Assembly: GCF_008087345.1 (NCBI RefSeq)
Contig: NZ_VHIB01000011.1
Location: 1 to 64,000, forward strand
Reading direction: 5' to 3'
DNA length: 64,000 bases
Source: Nocardioides caldifontis
GTDB taxonomy: Bacteria > Actinomycetota > Actinomycetes > Propionibacteriales > Nocardioidaceae
The position numbers and the translations under genes were made by a program. Under the pieces are notes generated by a model. That model had not been told where the DNA came from and ran no database searches. It saw only the letters and a program-made list of their open reading frames with translations. Positions 32,714 through 41,766 of the stretch are shown here, piece by piece (position 1 is the first letter of the stretch; each line of letters begins with the position of its first letter).

Positions 32714-32806
32714 GTTTCCCCCGATGAGATCTGAACTGATGCCCCTATCGTCCCTGCCCCTCGGGTTCGAGGCGGCCGAACGGCCGAACTCCTGCGACGA
32801 ACGCCG

Positions 32807-32926
32807 TCAGGGTGCGTCGGACAGCACGTTGAGGAGGCCACTGAGGGCGAGCAGGAAGGCGAAGATCGCGACGAACCGCCCGATGGTCAGCCAGAAGAAG
32901 TAGCCGGTCCGCGTGACGAGCTCCGA
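32807..32926 (-). CDS. Possible small membrane protein (start uncertain)
   Basis: An open frame ending at 32807 encodes a convincing membrane segment (YFFWLTIGRFVAIFAFLLALSG) with a short tail NVLSDAP. The N-terminal limit is unclear: the frame extends to 32989, where it would run through the strong hairpin at 32974-33002. The coordinates given are only the core. No family is recognised and no good ribosome site is seen, so it may be a remnant. Confidence 0.3.
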   Translation of the reverse strand, partial: SELVTRTGYFFWLTIGRFVAIFAFLLALSGLLNVLSDAP

Positions 32927-32973
32927 CCACCTTCGTCCTGAGCGGGCGAAGCCAACCCTAGACCGACACACCA

Positions 32974-33002
32974 CCGCCCCCGGTCCCACGGACCGGGGGC
33001 GG
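32974..33002 (-). terminator. Strong intrinsic hairpin after the metallopeptidase gene
   Basis: A perfect 13-base stem (32974-32986 with 32990-33002) and a 3-base loop, 17 bases past the metallopeptidase stop. There is no long T-run, as is common in high-GC actinobacteria. Confidence 0.7.
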
Positions 33003-33019
33003 CACAGCGCGACGGGAGG

Positions 33020-34120
33020 TCAGGTTCCGGCGATGATCCCGGGAAGTGCCGCGTCGAACTGGTCGGCGACCGTCTTCGCCGGCAGCACGCGGCTCGCCGG
33101 CCGGGCGCTGCTCGCGAGGTCGGCGCCCCAGGCCGAAGCGCGCTGACGCTGCAACGGGGTGCCGTGGTGGCCAGGGCTTGTGAAGCTGCAGTCACCGACG
33201 GTGTAGAAGCTCACCATCGCCTCGACGACACGCTTCTTGTTGAGCGTGAAACCCTTCTTGTGCGTCGCACTATAAGTCGCCATGGCGTCAGCCATGAGCT
33301 CGGTGCGGCGGGTCGCCTCGGAGGGGTCGGCCGGGCCGCTGTCGAAGCTCCCCAGCTCGTACTGGACGTGGTGGGCGTACTCGTGCGCCATGATCACCCG
33401 CGGGCCGACGTCACCGAGGCCGATGGCGTCGTACGCCTCGATGATGCCGTCGCCGAAGACCAGCTTGTCGGGCAGCGCCTCGATGGCGGGATCGGGGTCG
33501 CCCTCACCGCTGAACGCGAAGGCGTTGAGCGTCCACAGCGGGTTGTCGTGGAAGGTGCGCTCCTCCCGCATGAACGCCGAGACGACCTGGGCTTCCTCCT
33601 CGATCTCCGCCGCCGTCATCGGCGCGATCACGCCGAACTCGACCATCGCGGTGAGCGTCTTCACGATCCGCTCGCGGTCGAGGAGGGCGTCGCCGCGCAT
33701 CGCCATCAGCTGGATCTCGCCGGTGTCGACGTCGGTCCAGAACCGCGTCAGGTCGCGGAACGCGTTCTGCAGCTGGCGGGCGTGCGAGTCGAGCGCGTAG
33801 TCCGCGTCGCCGGTGGTGCCGAAGAACAGCGCGTCGTACGTCGGCACGTCGAACAGCGTGTCCTGGTGCGCGACGACGAACGAGAGCTGCTCGGCCGTCA
33901 TCCCCTCGATCAGCTGGTCGACGTACGCGTCGAGCAGCGTGGGGCCGCACTCGCTCGGGGCGACCGCACCGCGGAACGCTGCCTTCGCGCGGTTCTCGAC
34001 CAGCTCGCCCTGCGACGTGGCCGGCGCGTGGTCGGCGGTCGCGGTGGCGACCGGGTTGATCAGGCCGAATGAGAGCACCGCCGTGGCCGAGGCCAGGGCG
34101 ATCCGAGACGTTCTCTTCAC
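33020..34120 (-). CDS. Secreted neutral zinc metallopeptidase-like protein
   Basis: 366 residues. A Sec signal peptide (MKRTSRIALASATAVLSFG, cut near residue 29) is followed by a mature domain containing the zinc motif H246-E247-Y-A-H250 in MAHEYAHHVQYELG, with E274 in RRTELMADAM as the probable third ligand. This pattern occurs in the putative neutral zinc metallopeptidase family. The GTG at 34120 follows AAGGAG by 5 bases. It is a single-gene unit with a terminator. Its leader contains two short inverted repeats (34132-34149 and 34167-34179). Confidence 0.83.
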   Translation of the reverse strand: MKRTSRIALASATAVLSFGLINPVATATADHAPATSQGELVENRAKAAFRGAVAPSECGPTLLDAYVDQLIEGMTAEQLSFVVAHQDTLFDVPTYDALFFGTTGDADYALDSHARQLQNAFRDLTRFWTDVDTGEIQLMAMRGDALLDRERIVKTLTAMVEFGVIAPMTAAEIEEEAQVVSAFMREERTFHDNPLWTLNAFAFSGEGDPDPAIEALPDKLVFGDGIIEAYDAIGLGDVGPRVIMAHEYAHHVQYELGSFDSGPADPSEATRRTELMADAMATYSATHKKGFTLNKKRVVEAMVSFYTVGDCSFTSPGHHGTPLQRQRASAWGADLASSARPASRVLPAKTVADQFDAALPGIIAGT

Positions 34121-34166
34121 AAAGGCTCCTTCGTCGGTGATGACCGACGTAGTGGTTGTGGGTGGA

Positions 34167-34179
34167 TTGTCCCGGACAA
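34167..34179. promoter_or_regulatory. Inverted repeat upstream of the metallopeptidase gene
   Basis: TTGTCCCGGACAA, perfect 6-base arms around one base, 47 bases before the GTG at 34120. It is a possible operator; no regulator gene is adjacent. A second repeat, with arms CGTCGGT and ACCGACG (34132-34149), lies just before the ribosome site and could form a leader hairpin. Confidence 0.35.
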
Positions 34180-34232
34180 CCTAGAGGGGCCTTCACCCGT
34201 AAGGCGAGCCCCCGGAATGCAACGAATCGGTA

Positions 34233-35054
34233 TCAGCGGCCAGCTGACGAGGTCAGCCAGTCGGTCAGGTGGGTGGCCAGCGCCGCAGGCCGGTCGAGGT
34301 GGATCAAGTGGCCCGCGTCGTCGACGAGCCGCAGCTCGGCGCCGGTAACGAGCTGGTGCAACCGGTGCGCCCGGTCGACCGGGATCCAGGTGTCCTCCTC
34401 GCCCCAGACGACCAGCACCGGGAGGTCGAGCTGGGGGTAGAGCGGCTCGACGTCGTCGGTGTACCGCTGGTCGGCCTGCGCGATCTGCCGGTAGAACGCC
34501 GCCTGTCCCTCGGCTCCGCGCCACGGCGCCACGAGCGACTCCATGCTCTCCTCGCTCAACCCGCGGCGGCTCGCCCCGGCGATGTACGCCCGCACCACGC
34601 CCTCGTGGATGGCCGGCGGCACCGCGCTGAACACGTCGGCGTTCTCGCGCACGAGCCGGAAGAACTCCGAGCCCCATGGCGCGAGCGCGACGACGTCGAC
34701 GAGCGCGAGGGAGGCGTACGCCGCGTCGTGCAGCAGGTGCGCACGCAGCGCCACCGCACCCCCGTAGTCGTGGGCGACGACGTGCGGGGCATCGAGCTCC
34801 CAGTGCTCGAGGAGCGCCGCCAGCAGCTCGCCCTGGACGTCCAGCGACACCGGGTGCTCGGGATCCTTCGACGACGCGCCGTACCCCGGCATGTCCCAGA
34901 GGTACGTCGCGAACCGGCCCGACAACGCTTCGGCGAACGGGCGCCACAGCACCGACGACCACGGTGTCCCGTGGCAGAACACGACGGCCGGACCGGAGCC
35001 GAGCCTCTCCCACCGCACCGAGCGGCCTTTCCAACCGAAGATCTGGGACAGCAC
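34233..35054 (-). CDS. Alpha/beta hydrolase with an Asp nucleophile (haloalkane dehalogenase/epoxide hydrolase-like)
   Basis: 273 residues with the alpha/beta hydrolase order: oxyanion HGTPW at 28-32, nucleophile elbow HDYGG with D96 instead of Ser, acidic residue D221 (GEEDTW), and catalytic H249 (DDAGHLIH). An Asp nucleophile is typical of haloalkane dehalogenases, haloacetate dehalogenases and epoxide hydrolases. HGTPW rather than HGNP/HGEP leaves the exact class open. The GTG start is at 35054. It is divergent from a GNAT-like gene. Confidence 0.83.
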   Translation of the reverse strand: MLSQIFGWKGRSVRWERLGSGPAVVFCHGTPWSSVLWRPFAEALSGRFATYLWDMPGYGASSKDPEHPVSLDVQGELLAALLEHWELDAPHVVAHDYGGAVALRAHLLHDAAYASLALVDVVALAPWGSEFFRLVRENADVFSAVPPAIHEGVVRAYIAGASRRGLSEESMESLVAPWRGAEGQAAFYRQIAQADQRYTDDVEPLYPQLDLPVLVVWGEEDTWIPVDRAHRLHQLVTGAELRLVDDAGHLIHLDRPAALATHLTDWLTSSAGR

Positions 35055-35095
35055 GCCGCCATGGTTCCACGCGAGCCGTCCTGCGAGACTGGGCT

Positions 35096-35914
35096 GTGCC
35101 CTGGCGTGCCACCACCGAGGTCGACCGGTTCCTCACCGAGGCGGAACCGTTCCTCGTCCGCGACGCGGTCGCGAACAACACGCTGCTGACCGAGGCGCAC
35201 TTCTGGGCACGGCTACCTGGCGCCGAAGGCGGGCTCTTCGGCTGGTGGCGGGAGCGCGGCGAGGTCGAAGCTGCCTTCGTCCTCCTCCCCGACCACCCCA
35301 TGCTCTGCTCTCCCCTGCCCCGGCCTGCAGCCGCGGGGCTCGCGACCGCGGTGCCCGATGCGGTCGGTGTGGGTGTCGAGGCGAGCGACGTCGAGGCGGT
35401 GGTCGCGTCCTACGCGACCCTGGGAGTGACGCTCGGACCGGCGGCACGGCTGACCCTGCTCCGGCGGCAGGAGGCCGCGCCCATGGGTCCGTTGCCGGAG
35501 GGCCACGCCCGCCCGGCTATTCCGCGCGACCTCCCGCTGCTGCACGAGTGGTTCCGGGTGTTCCAGGCGCAGCACCCCGAGGACCGCAGCCACGTCGCGT
35601 TCGTCGTCGACCACCCGCTGCAGGACGGTGGCATCGCGGTGTGGGAGCGCGACGGGCGGCCGGTCGCCTTCGCCTCCCGCACCCCGACGGTGGCGAGCAC
35701 GACCCGGATGGGGCTCGCGTTCCAGCCGGACGGCGGGGCCGAGTGTGCCGGCGCGGCGTTCGACGCAGCGTGCGCAGAGGCGGCGCGCGTCGCCGACCAC
35801 GTGCTGGTCCTGTGCGGCTCCGGGACCACGCCGACCTACGAGTCGCGTGGGTTCGTGCCGGTCCTCGAGCGGGTGGTGCTGCGACGCGCGACCGGTGACC
35901 CTGGACAGAGCTGA
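35096..35914 (+). CDS. GNAT family N-acetyltransferase-like protein
   Basis: 272 residues. The C-terminal half has the acetyltransferase fold pattern (GGIAVWERDGRPVAFAS, VASTTRMGLAFQP, AAFDAACAEAARVADHVLVLC, TPTYESRGFVPV). The N-terminal half is a diverged, probably non-catalytic second GNAT-like domain. The GTG at 35096 is chosen because the N-terminal sequence of the fold begins there. A farther upstream start would overlap the hydrolase gene. The substrate is unknown. Confidence 0.75.
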   Translation: MPWRATTEVDRFLTEAEPFLVRDAVANNTLLTEAHFWARLPGAEGGLFGWWRERGEVEAAFVLLPDHPMLCSPLPRPAAAGLATAVPDAVGVGVEASDVEAVVASYATLGVTLGPAARLTLLRRQEAAPMGPLPEGHARPAIPRDLPLLHEWFRVFQAQHPEDRSHVAFVVDHPLQDGGIAVWERDGRPVAFASRTPTVASTTRMGLAFQPDGGAECAGAAFDAACAEAARVADHVLVLCGSGTTPTYESRGFVPVLERVVLRRATGDPGQS

Positions 35915-35937
35915 CCCCGCGGCACCAGCGTTGTCCC

Positions 35938-36420
35938 GTGACCCGCATCCCTCCGCCCGTCCTCGCCGTGCTGGCGATGCTCGCTCAGCGCCAGCTCAGT
36001 CCGAAGCCCCCGCCACCCACCACCGCGCGCCGGACCGCAGCCGCCACCGTGGCCCTCGCGTCGGTGGGGATCGCCGGGACCGCGTCGAACGGGTTCCGCA
36101 GGACCGGCACCACCGTCGACCCGATCCACCCCGACCGCGCGACGACGCTGGTGACCGGCGGGCCGTTCCGGTTCACCCGCAACCCGATGTACGTCGGGAT
36201 GACGGGGCTCGTGCTCGCCAACGCCGTACGACGCGGGGCGTGGCTGGGCGTCGTCCCCCTGGCAGTGTTCTTCGCGGTCATGGACCGCGTGCAGATCGCG
36301 GCCGAGGAGCCGGTCCTGCGCGAGAAGTTCGGGACCGACTACGAGGAGTACCGCGCCGACGTGCCCCGCTGGCTCGACAAGAGGTCGTTGAGCCGGCTGG
36401 CGCACACGCTGGCGCCTTGA
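35938..36420 (+). CDS. Isoprenylcysteine carboxyl methyltransferase family protein
   Basis: A 160-residue membrane methyltransferase-like protein. It has the ICMT/PEMT signature GPFRFTRNPMYVGM near residues 75-88 and EEPVLREKFGTDYEEY near 123-138, with two to three helices between. Bacterial members methylate unknown lipids or small molecules. The GTG is at 35938. The next gene starts one base after its stop. Confidence 0.83.
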   Translation: MTRIPPPVLAVLAMLAQRQLSPKPPPPTTARRTAAATVALASVGIAGTASNGFRRTGTTVDPIHPDRATTLVTGGPFRFTRNPMYVGMTGLVLANAVRRGAWLGVVPLAVFFAVMDRVQIAAEEPVLREKFGTDYEEYRADVPRWLDKRSLSRLAHTLAP

Positions 36421-36421
36421 C

Positions 36422-37189
36422 GTGACCACAGCCCCGGCAGCGGACTGGCGCCTCGCGGCAGTCCTGGTGATCCTCGTCGCCGTCGCGGTCCTGACGTCAC
36501 TGCGCGCCGGGCTGGGCGTGCACCGCGACCAGGTCGTCGCAGCGCTTCGCGCGGTCGCCCAGCTGTCGGCGGTCGCGCTGGTGCTGACCGCGATGATGGC
36601 GTCCCTGGCCTGGTCGTTCGCGTTCGTGGCCGTGATGTTCCTGGTCGCCTCGATCACCTCCACGCGTCGAATGGGGGCACCGGTCGGGGAGCTGCCGTGG
36701 GTCGCGCTGGCGATCGCGGCCGGAGCCGGACCCGTCGTCGCGCTGACGTTGCTCTCGGGCGTGGTCCCGCTGACCGGAGCGGGCGTCATCCCGATCGCCG
36801 GCATCGTGATCGGCGGCTCGATGACGGCCGCCACCCTCACCGGACGCCGAGCGTTCGACGAGCTCGCCGCCCAGGCCGGCGGCTACGAGGCGGCGCTGGC
36901 CGTGGGGCTTCACTCCCCGCAGGCGGCGCTGCTGGTGCTGGAGCCCACCGCACCGGAGGCGCTGACCCCGGGGCTCGACCAGACCCGGACCGTCGGGCTC
37001 GTGACCCTGCCCGGCGCGTTCATCGGGGTGATCCTCGGTGGGGGAACCGCGCTCGAGGCGGGAGCCGCCCAGGTGCTGGTGCTCATCGGGCTGCTCGCGG
37101 CGCAGGCGCTCACCACGGCGACGTTGCTGCGGGTGATCGCGCACGCCCGCGTCGTGCGCCGATCCCTGCGCGACAGCTACCCGCGCTGA
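36422..37189 (+). CDS. FetB-like (UPF0014) ABC transporter permease without its ATPase
   Basis: A 255-residue integral membrane protein of the UPF0014/FetB family with about seven helices and the conserved QxxLTTATLLRV-type C-terminal segment (AAQALTTATLLRVIAH). In enterobacteria FetB works with ATPase FetA in iron export. No fetA-like gene is adjacent. The GTG at 36422 is one base after the upstream stop. It converges, 15 bases apart, with an iron-box-controlled gene, which is suggestive but not proof of a role in iron balance. Confidence 0.8.
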   Translation: MTTAPAADWRLAAVLVILVAVAVLTSLRAGLGVHRDQVVAALRAVAQLSAVALVLTAMMASLAWSFAFVAVMFLVASITSTRRMGAPVGELPWVALAIAAGAGPVVALTLLSGVVPLTGAGVIPIAGIVIGGSMTAATLTGRRAFDELAAQAGGYEAALAVGLHSPQAALLVLEPTAPEALTPGLDQTRTVGLVTLPGAFIGVILGGGTALEAGAAQVLVLIGLLAAQALTTATLLRVIAHARVVRRSLRDSYPR

Positions 37190-37204
37190 CCGGCTCGGCG
37201 AGCG

Positions 37205-37876
37205 CTACGCGTGGGTGTCCGGCCGGCACCTGCAGGTGAGCGCGGCGCGCAGCCCGACGCCGATCTGCTCCACCGAGTCGACGGGGCCGTGCGGGAAGTG
37301 GAGCCGGAGGCTGCGGACGCCGTCGAGGCAGAGGGCGGCGAGGGTGATCCCGTAGCGGTCCAGCCGCCGTGGCACCACCGCGAGGACGTCGGCCTGGCCG
37401 TGGGCGCGGACGCAGGCCAACAGCTCCCCCGCGTGCGCGAGCTCGAGGTGGCGCAGCGTGGCTGCCGCGCACGCGCGGAGCGGGTCAGGCTCGGCGGCGG
37501 CGAACTCCGTGACGGCGACCGGCCGGACGGTGGGGCCGGCGAGCCGCACGGCCAGCAGCCGCATCCGGTACTGGCGGTGGCCGGGACGTTCGGAGGCGAG
37601 CTGCTCGAGCGGCCCGGTCAGCTCGAGCACGCGGAACGGCTCCGGCCCGCCCACCTGCACGCTGACGACGCGGCCGCCCTCGAGGAGCCGCGCGACCGGT
37701 GACTCCTCCTCGAGCCAGAGCACCGGCGACCCGTCGGGCTCCGCAGCGATCGGCACGACGGTCATGGTGCGGGCGTGGGGGCATCCTCGCGTCCGCAACG
37801 TGGCCGCCGTCGCGGCGGCGAGGGCCGTCCGTGCCTCCTCTGCCAGGGAAGGCACGTGCTCCTCGCGACCGGTCAT
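37205..37876 (-). CDS. HugZ-like split-barrel/DUF2470 protein (haem utilisation)
   Basis: 223 residues. The N-terminal pyridoxamine-oxidase-like split barrel (HARTMTVVPIAAEPDG near residues 34-49) is followed by a DUF2470 domain (LRHLELAHAGELLACVR; VPRRLDRYGITLAAL; LHFPHGPVDSVEQIG). HugZ/HutZ proteins of this layout open haem to release iron. The ATG at 37876 follows GAGGAGG. A near-consensus DtxR/IdeR iron box lies 17 bases upstream, so expression should rise on iron starvation. Confidence 0.82.
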   Translation of the reverse strand: MTGREEHVPSLAEEARTALAAATAATLRTRGCPHARTMTVVPIAAEPDGSPVLWLEEESPVARLLEGGRVVSVQVGGPEPFRVLELTGPLEQLASERPGHRQYRMRLLAVRLAGPTVRPVAVTEFAAAEPDPLRACAAATLRHLELAHAGELLACVRAHGQADVLAVVPRRLDRYGITLAALCLDGVRSLRLHFPHGPVDSVEQIGVGLRAALTCRCRPDTHA

Positions 37877-37892
37877 CCGTCCTCCTCGATGG

Positions 37893-37911
37893 TTAGGTAA
37901 CCCTTACCTAA
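37893..37911. promoter_or_regulatory. DtxR/IdeR iron box
   Basis: TTAGGTAACCCTTACCTAA, 8-base perfect inverted arms around CCC, 16 of 19 matches to the standard box TTAGGTTAGCCTAACCTAA. It lies 17 bases before the HugZ-like ATG, where an iron-loaded repressor would block transcription. Confidence 0.87.
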
Positions 37912-37955
37912 ACTCATCGAGGTGGTCCTTGGCAACGGGCGGGCCCCAGAACGAC

Positions 37956-37988
37956 GACGTCCCGAGCCACCAGATGGCTCGGGACGTC
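37956..37988 (-). terminator. Intrinsic terminator downstream of tRNA-Pro
   Basis: A perfect 14-base stem (37956-37969 with 37975-37988) and a 5-base loop, starting 7 bases past the 3' end of the tRNA gene on the minus strand. Confidence 0.8.
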
Positions 37989-37994
37989 CGTGTG

Positions 37995-38068
<74 letters not shown>

Positions 38069-38263
38069 CCGCCCGCGGCTGCACGGGCGACGGAAACCTT
38101 ACCTCAGGTCGCACGGCCGCCCGACACCGACCGGGCCAGGGTGCCGAGCGTGCTGGAGACGAGACGGTGACCGGTTTTGACCCCTGGGGCGCGTGGCGCG
38201 TCTTGGGCGACCGGCTCGCCGGTGGTCCGGTCGAGGAACCAGATGCCGTCCACGGCGGCGTAG

Positions 38264-38455
38264 TGGCGCGAGACCGTCGGGCTGACGTTCACACCGTTCC
38301 ACCTCAGGCGGGCGGTCACCGACCTCGCGGTGTTCGCCTCGCGCACCCACCAGTGCTTCGGCCACTGGTCGGGGCGGGTGCAGGACGACACCGGCTCCTG
38401 GGTACGCGTCGAGGACGTCGTCGGCTGGGCCGAGGAAGTCCACAACCGCTGGTAA
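38264..38455 (+). pseudogene. C-terminal remnant of a DUF2804 gene
   Basis: 63 codons ending ...VFASRTHQCFGHWSGRV...WVRVEDVVGWAEEVHNRW and TAA. This matches the conserved C-terminal block of DUF2804 proteins, which are normally over 300 residues. A TAG (38261-38263) stands directly before it and no matching N-terminal sequence exists back to the tRNA at 38068, so only the tail survives. The remaining 195 bases of this gap show nothing recognisable. Confidence 0.6.
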
Positions 38456-38458
38456 CGG

Positions 38459-39817
38459 TCAGCGACGGCGCTCGTTGCGCTTCCGCGGCCGCACCTGCAG
38501 GTGCACCGGGGTCCCGACGAAGCCGAACTCCTCGCGCAGCCGCCGCTCCACGAACCGGGTGTACGACGCCTCGAGCACGCCCGTCGTGAACAGCACGAAC
38601 GTCGGCGGCTCCGTCGAGGCCTGGGTCCCGAACATGATCCGCGACTGCTTCCCGCCGCGCACCGGGTGCGGGTGCTCGGCGACCAACCGGCCGAGGAACG
38701 AGTTCAGCTGGCCCGTGGTGATCCGGGTCTGCCACCCGCCGAGCGCGGCGTCGAGCGCGGGCACCAGCTTGTCGACGTGCCACCCGGTCCGGGCGGTGAT
38801 GTTGACGCGCGGCGCCCACTGCACCCGCACCAGCTCGCGGTCGATCTCGCGGTCGAGGTAGAAGCGGCGCTCCTCGTCGACGAGGTCCCACTTGTTGAAC
38901 GCGATCACCAGCGCGCGCCCGGCCTCGGCGACCGACGTGATGATCCGCTGGTCCTGCTCGGACAGCGGCTGCGAGGCGTCGACGACCATGACGCAGACCT
39001 CGGCACGCTCGATCGCGGCGCCGGTGCGGAGGGAGGCGTAGTACTCGTGCCCGGAAGCCTCCTTGACCCGCTTGCGGATGCCGGCGGTGTCGATGAACCT
39101 CCAGGTGCGACCCCCGAGCTCGATCAGCTCGTCGACGGGGTCGACGGTGGTGCCGGCGGCGTCGTCGACGACCGCCCGGTCCTCGCGTGCCAGCTTGTTG
39201 AGCAGCGACGACTTGCCGACGTTGGGCTTGCCGACGATGGCCACCCGGCGCGGGCCCCCGATCTCGGTGTCGGTCAGCTCCGGGGTCTCCGGGAGCGCCT
39301 CGAGGATCGCGTCGAGCAGGTCGCCCGACCCGCGGCCGTGGAGCGCCGAGACCGGGAAGGGCTCCCCCAGGCCGAGGTTCCACAGCGCCGCTGCCTCGGC
39401 CTCGCCGCGCAGGTCGTCGACCTTGTTGGCGGCGAGGACGACCGGCTTCCCGGACTTGCGGAGGATGCGGACGACGGCCTCGTCGGCGTCGGTGATGCCG
39501 ACCGCGGCGTCGACGACGAACAGCACCGCGTCGGCGACGGAGACCGCGACCTCGGCCTGGGCGGCGATCCGCTCGGCGAGCCCGCGGGCGTCGGGGTCCC
39601 AGCCGCCGGTGTCGACGACCGTGAAGCTGCGGCCGTTCCAGTTGGCGTCGTAGGAGACCCGGTCGCGGGTCACGCCCGGCACGTCCTGCACGACGGCCTC
39701 GCGCCGCCCGATGATCCGGTTGACCAGCGTCGACTTCCCGACGTTGGGACGTCCGACGACGGCGAGGACCGGCGTGCGGACCGTGGTCTCGTCGGAGGAG
39801 GTCGGTCGGGTGCTCAT
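38459..39817 (-). CDS. der: Ribosome-assembly GTPase Der (EngA)
   Basis: 452 residues with two tandem GTPase domains: first P-loop GRPNVGKST near 22-30, second GKPNVGKSS near 196-204, each with its own DTGG/DTAG switch. A C-terminal KH-like domain ends in a basic tail ([10 protein letters not shown]). It matures the large ribosomal subunit. The ATG at 39817 overlaps the cmk stop (ATGA), the usual cmk-der pair of bacteria. Confidence 0.98.
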   Translation of the reverse strand: MSTRPTSSDETTVRTPVLAVVGRPNVGKSTLVNRIIGRREAVVQDVPGVTRDRVSYDANWNGRSFTVVDTGGWDPDARGLAERIAAQAEVAVSVADAVLFVVDAAVGITDADEAVVRILRKSGKPVVLAANKVDDLRGEAEAAALWNLGLGEPFPVSALHGRGSGDLLDAILEALPETPELTDTEIGGPRRVAIVGKPNVGKSSLLNKLAREDRAVVDDAAGTTVDPVDELIELGGRTWRFIDTAGIRKRVKEASGHEYYASLRTGAAIERAEVCVMVVDASQPLSEQDQRIITSVAEAGRALVIAFNKWDLVDEERRFYLDREIDRELVRVQWAPRVNITARTGWHVDKLVPALDAALGGWQTRITTGQLNSFLGRLVAEHPHPVRGGKQSRIMFGTQASTEPPTFVLFTTGVLEASYTRFVERRLREEFGFVGTPVHLQVRPRKRNERRR

Positions 39818-40512
39818 GCGCGGTCCTCGGCGACGTGGTCCTCGGCGACGGCGTCGGCGTCCGCCACCAGGCCCGCGACGAGGTCGATCACCTCGTCGAG
39901 GGTCCGGTGGGTGGTGTCGATGTGCACGGCGCCGTCCGCCATGGTGAGCGGAGCGGTGGCACGGCCGGAGTCGATGCGGTCGCGCTCGAGGAGCCCGGCC
40001 TCGGCAGTGTTCACGTCCCCCAGGTGCGCGTGCTCGGCGATCCGCCGGCGGGCGCGGGCAGCCGCGTCGGCCGAGAGGTAGACCTTCACCTCGGCCTGCG
40101 GCCAGACCACCGAGCCGATGTCGCGCCCCTCGACGACGATGCCGCCCTCACCGATGATGGAGCGCTGCAGCTCGAGCAGCCGCTGCCGGACCTGTGGGAC
40201 CGTGCTCACCGGGCTGACGGCGGCGGTCACCTCGGCGGAGCGGATCGGCCCGGAGACGTCGACGCCGTCCACCGCGATCGTCGGGGCGAGCGGGTCGGTG
40301 CCCGACTCGATCGACGGCTCGGCGCAGCGGGCCGCGACCGCCTCGGCGTCGTTGACGTCGACCCCCTGCTCGAGCATGAACCACGTCATCGCGCGGAACT
40401 GCGCACCGGTGTCGAGGTAGCGCAGCCCGACCCGGGACGCGACACCGCGGCAGGTGCTCGACTTGCCGGAGCCGGAGGTGCCGTCGACGGCCACCACCAC
40501 GTTGCTGCTCAC
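39814..40512 (-). CDS. cmk: Cytidylate kinase
   Basis: 232 residues; phosphorylates CMP/dCMP. The P-loop is GTSGSGKSS at 11-19. Family features are [12 protein letters not shown] and the nucleotide-binding [13 protein letters not shown], with a lid-type RARRRIAEH. The GTG at 40512 has GGAAGGA upstream and gives the normal N-terminus. A longer in-frame start would add 24 low-complexity residues. The stop overlaps der. The usual order tyrA-cmk-der is kept. Confidence 0.96.
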   Translation of the reverse strand: MSSNVVVAVDGTSGSGKSSTCRGVASRVGLRYLDTGAQFRAMTWFMLEQGVDVNDAEAVAARCAEPSIESGTDPLAPTIAVDGVDVSGPIRSAEVTAAVSPVSTVPQVRQRLLELQRSIIGEGGIVVEGRDIGSVVWPQAEVKVYLSADAAARARRRIAEHAHLGDVNTAEAGLLERDRIDSGRATAPLTMADGAVHIDTTHRTLDEVIDLVAGLVADADAVAEDHVAEDRA

Positions 40513-40593
40513 CAGGGTCCTTCCCGACGGGGTCCGGCGACCCTCGTCGGCCGTCGGAAGGCGCCGCGAGGGACGCGGGCGCACCAGCCGATC

Positions 40594-41670
40594 CTACCGG
40601 TGGACCAGCCATCCCCTGCCGGTCAGCGCCTCGAGCAGGGGGTCCGCCAGGGACGCGGCGACGGTCAGCTCGAGCAGCCCGTAGGGACGACCGGGGTCGT
40701 GGTCGATCCGGACGTCCTCGACGTTGATCCCGATCTCGCCGACGTCCCCGAACAGCCGCGCGAGCTCGCCCGGGTGGTCGGGGACCCGCACGAACACGCC
40801 GGCCTCCTCCGTCGCCGGCTGGCCGTGCTTGCGTGGGATCGCGGTGGTCCCCGCGACACCGCGCCCGAGGATCTCGCCGAGCGCCGGACGGGAGCCGGTC
40901 TCCAGGGCGTCGAGGAGGGCGTCGAGCCCGTCCCGCACCTCGCGCAGCAGCCCGGTCACCGCCGGGGCGTTCGCCGCGAGGATCTGCTGCCACAGGGCTG
41001 GGTCGCCGGCGGCGATGCGGGTGACGTCGCGGACTCCCTGGCCTGAGAGCGCGAGGTGCTCGGCCGGTGCACCCGCGAGGGCCCCGGCGACGAGCGCGGA
41101 GACGACGTGCGGCACGTGGGAGGTGCGGGCGACCGCCTCGTCGTGCTCCTCCGGGGAGAAGGTGAACGCGGTCGCCCCGCACAGCTCGGCCAGCTCGGTG
41201 ACCAACGCCACCGCGTCGGTCCGCGAGGTGGCGTGCGGCGCGACCGCCCAGGGGCGGCCGTCGAACAGCGCCGCCGAGGCGGCCAGCGGGCCGGACCGCT
41301 CGCTGCCGGCCATCGGGTGGCTGCCGACGTAGCGCTCGAGCTCCTCGGGGGTGACGGTCTCGACCACCTCGGCCAGCGGCGCGCTCTTGACGCTGCCGAC
41401 GTCGGTCACCACGCCGGCGGTGTCCCGCAGCTGGGAGGCGATCACGGACGCCAGGTGGTCGGGCGGCACGGCGACCACGACGAGCTGCACGTCGCGCTCG
41501 GGGATCCCCGGCGAACCGGCTCCGAGCCCGCTCGCGGTGCGGAGGTGCTCGGCGTTGGTGTCGTGAAGGAAGACCTCGACGCCGCGGGCCCGCAGCGCGA
41601 GCCCGACCGACGTACCGAGGAGACCGGCTCCGACCACGAGGACGGGTCCGGTGAGCGTCGTCCCGGTCAC
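40594..41670 (-). CDS. tyrA: Prephenate dehydrogenase
   Basis: 358 residues; oxidises prephenate to 4-hydroxyphenylpyruvate in tyrosine synthesis. The NAD motif GAGLLGTSVG is at 14-23. The catalytic segment SHPMAGSERSGP is in the middle, and a C-terminal ACT-type regulatory domain (RVPDHPGELARLFGDVGEIG) suggests feedback control. The GTG is at 41670. It lies upstream of cmk on the same strand with 81 bases between. Confidence 0.95.
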   Translation of the reverse strand: MTGTTLTGPVLVVGAGLLGTSVGLALRARGVEVFLHDTNAEHLRTASGLGAGSPGIPERDVQLVVVAVPPDHLASVIASQLRDTAGVVTDVGSVKSAPLAEVVETVTPEELERYVGSHPMAGSERSGPLAASAALFDGRPWAVAPHATSRTDAVALVTELAELCGATAFTFSPEEHDEAVARTSHVPHVVSALVAGALAGAPAEHLALSGQGVRDVTRIAAGDPALWQQILAANAPAVTGLLREVRDGLDALLDALETGSRPALGEILGRGVAGTTAIPRKHGQPATEEAGVFVRVPDHPGELARLFGDVGEIGINVEDVRIDHDPGRPYGLLELTVAASLADPLLEALTGRGWLVHR

Positions 41671-41766
41671 GCGTCCGGCACCTCGCGCACCTGGTCTCCT
41701 CCTCCGCCGACGTCCGGGCCGACTCTACCGAGCCCACGGGGGCCGGCAGGTCGCCCCGGTCCGGGA

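Noticed and set aside
38104-38445. Minus-strand 113-codon frame between tRNA-Pro and der
   Set aside because: No family and no ribosome site, and the opposite strand carries the recognisable DUF2804 tail.
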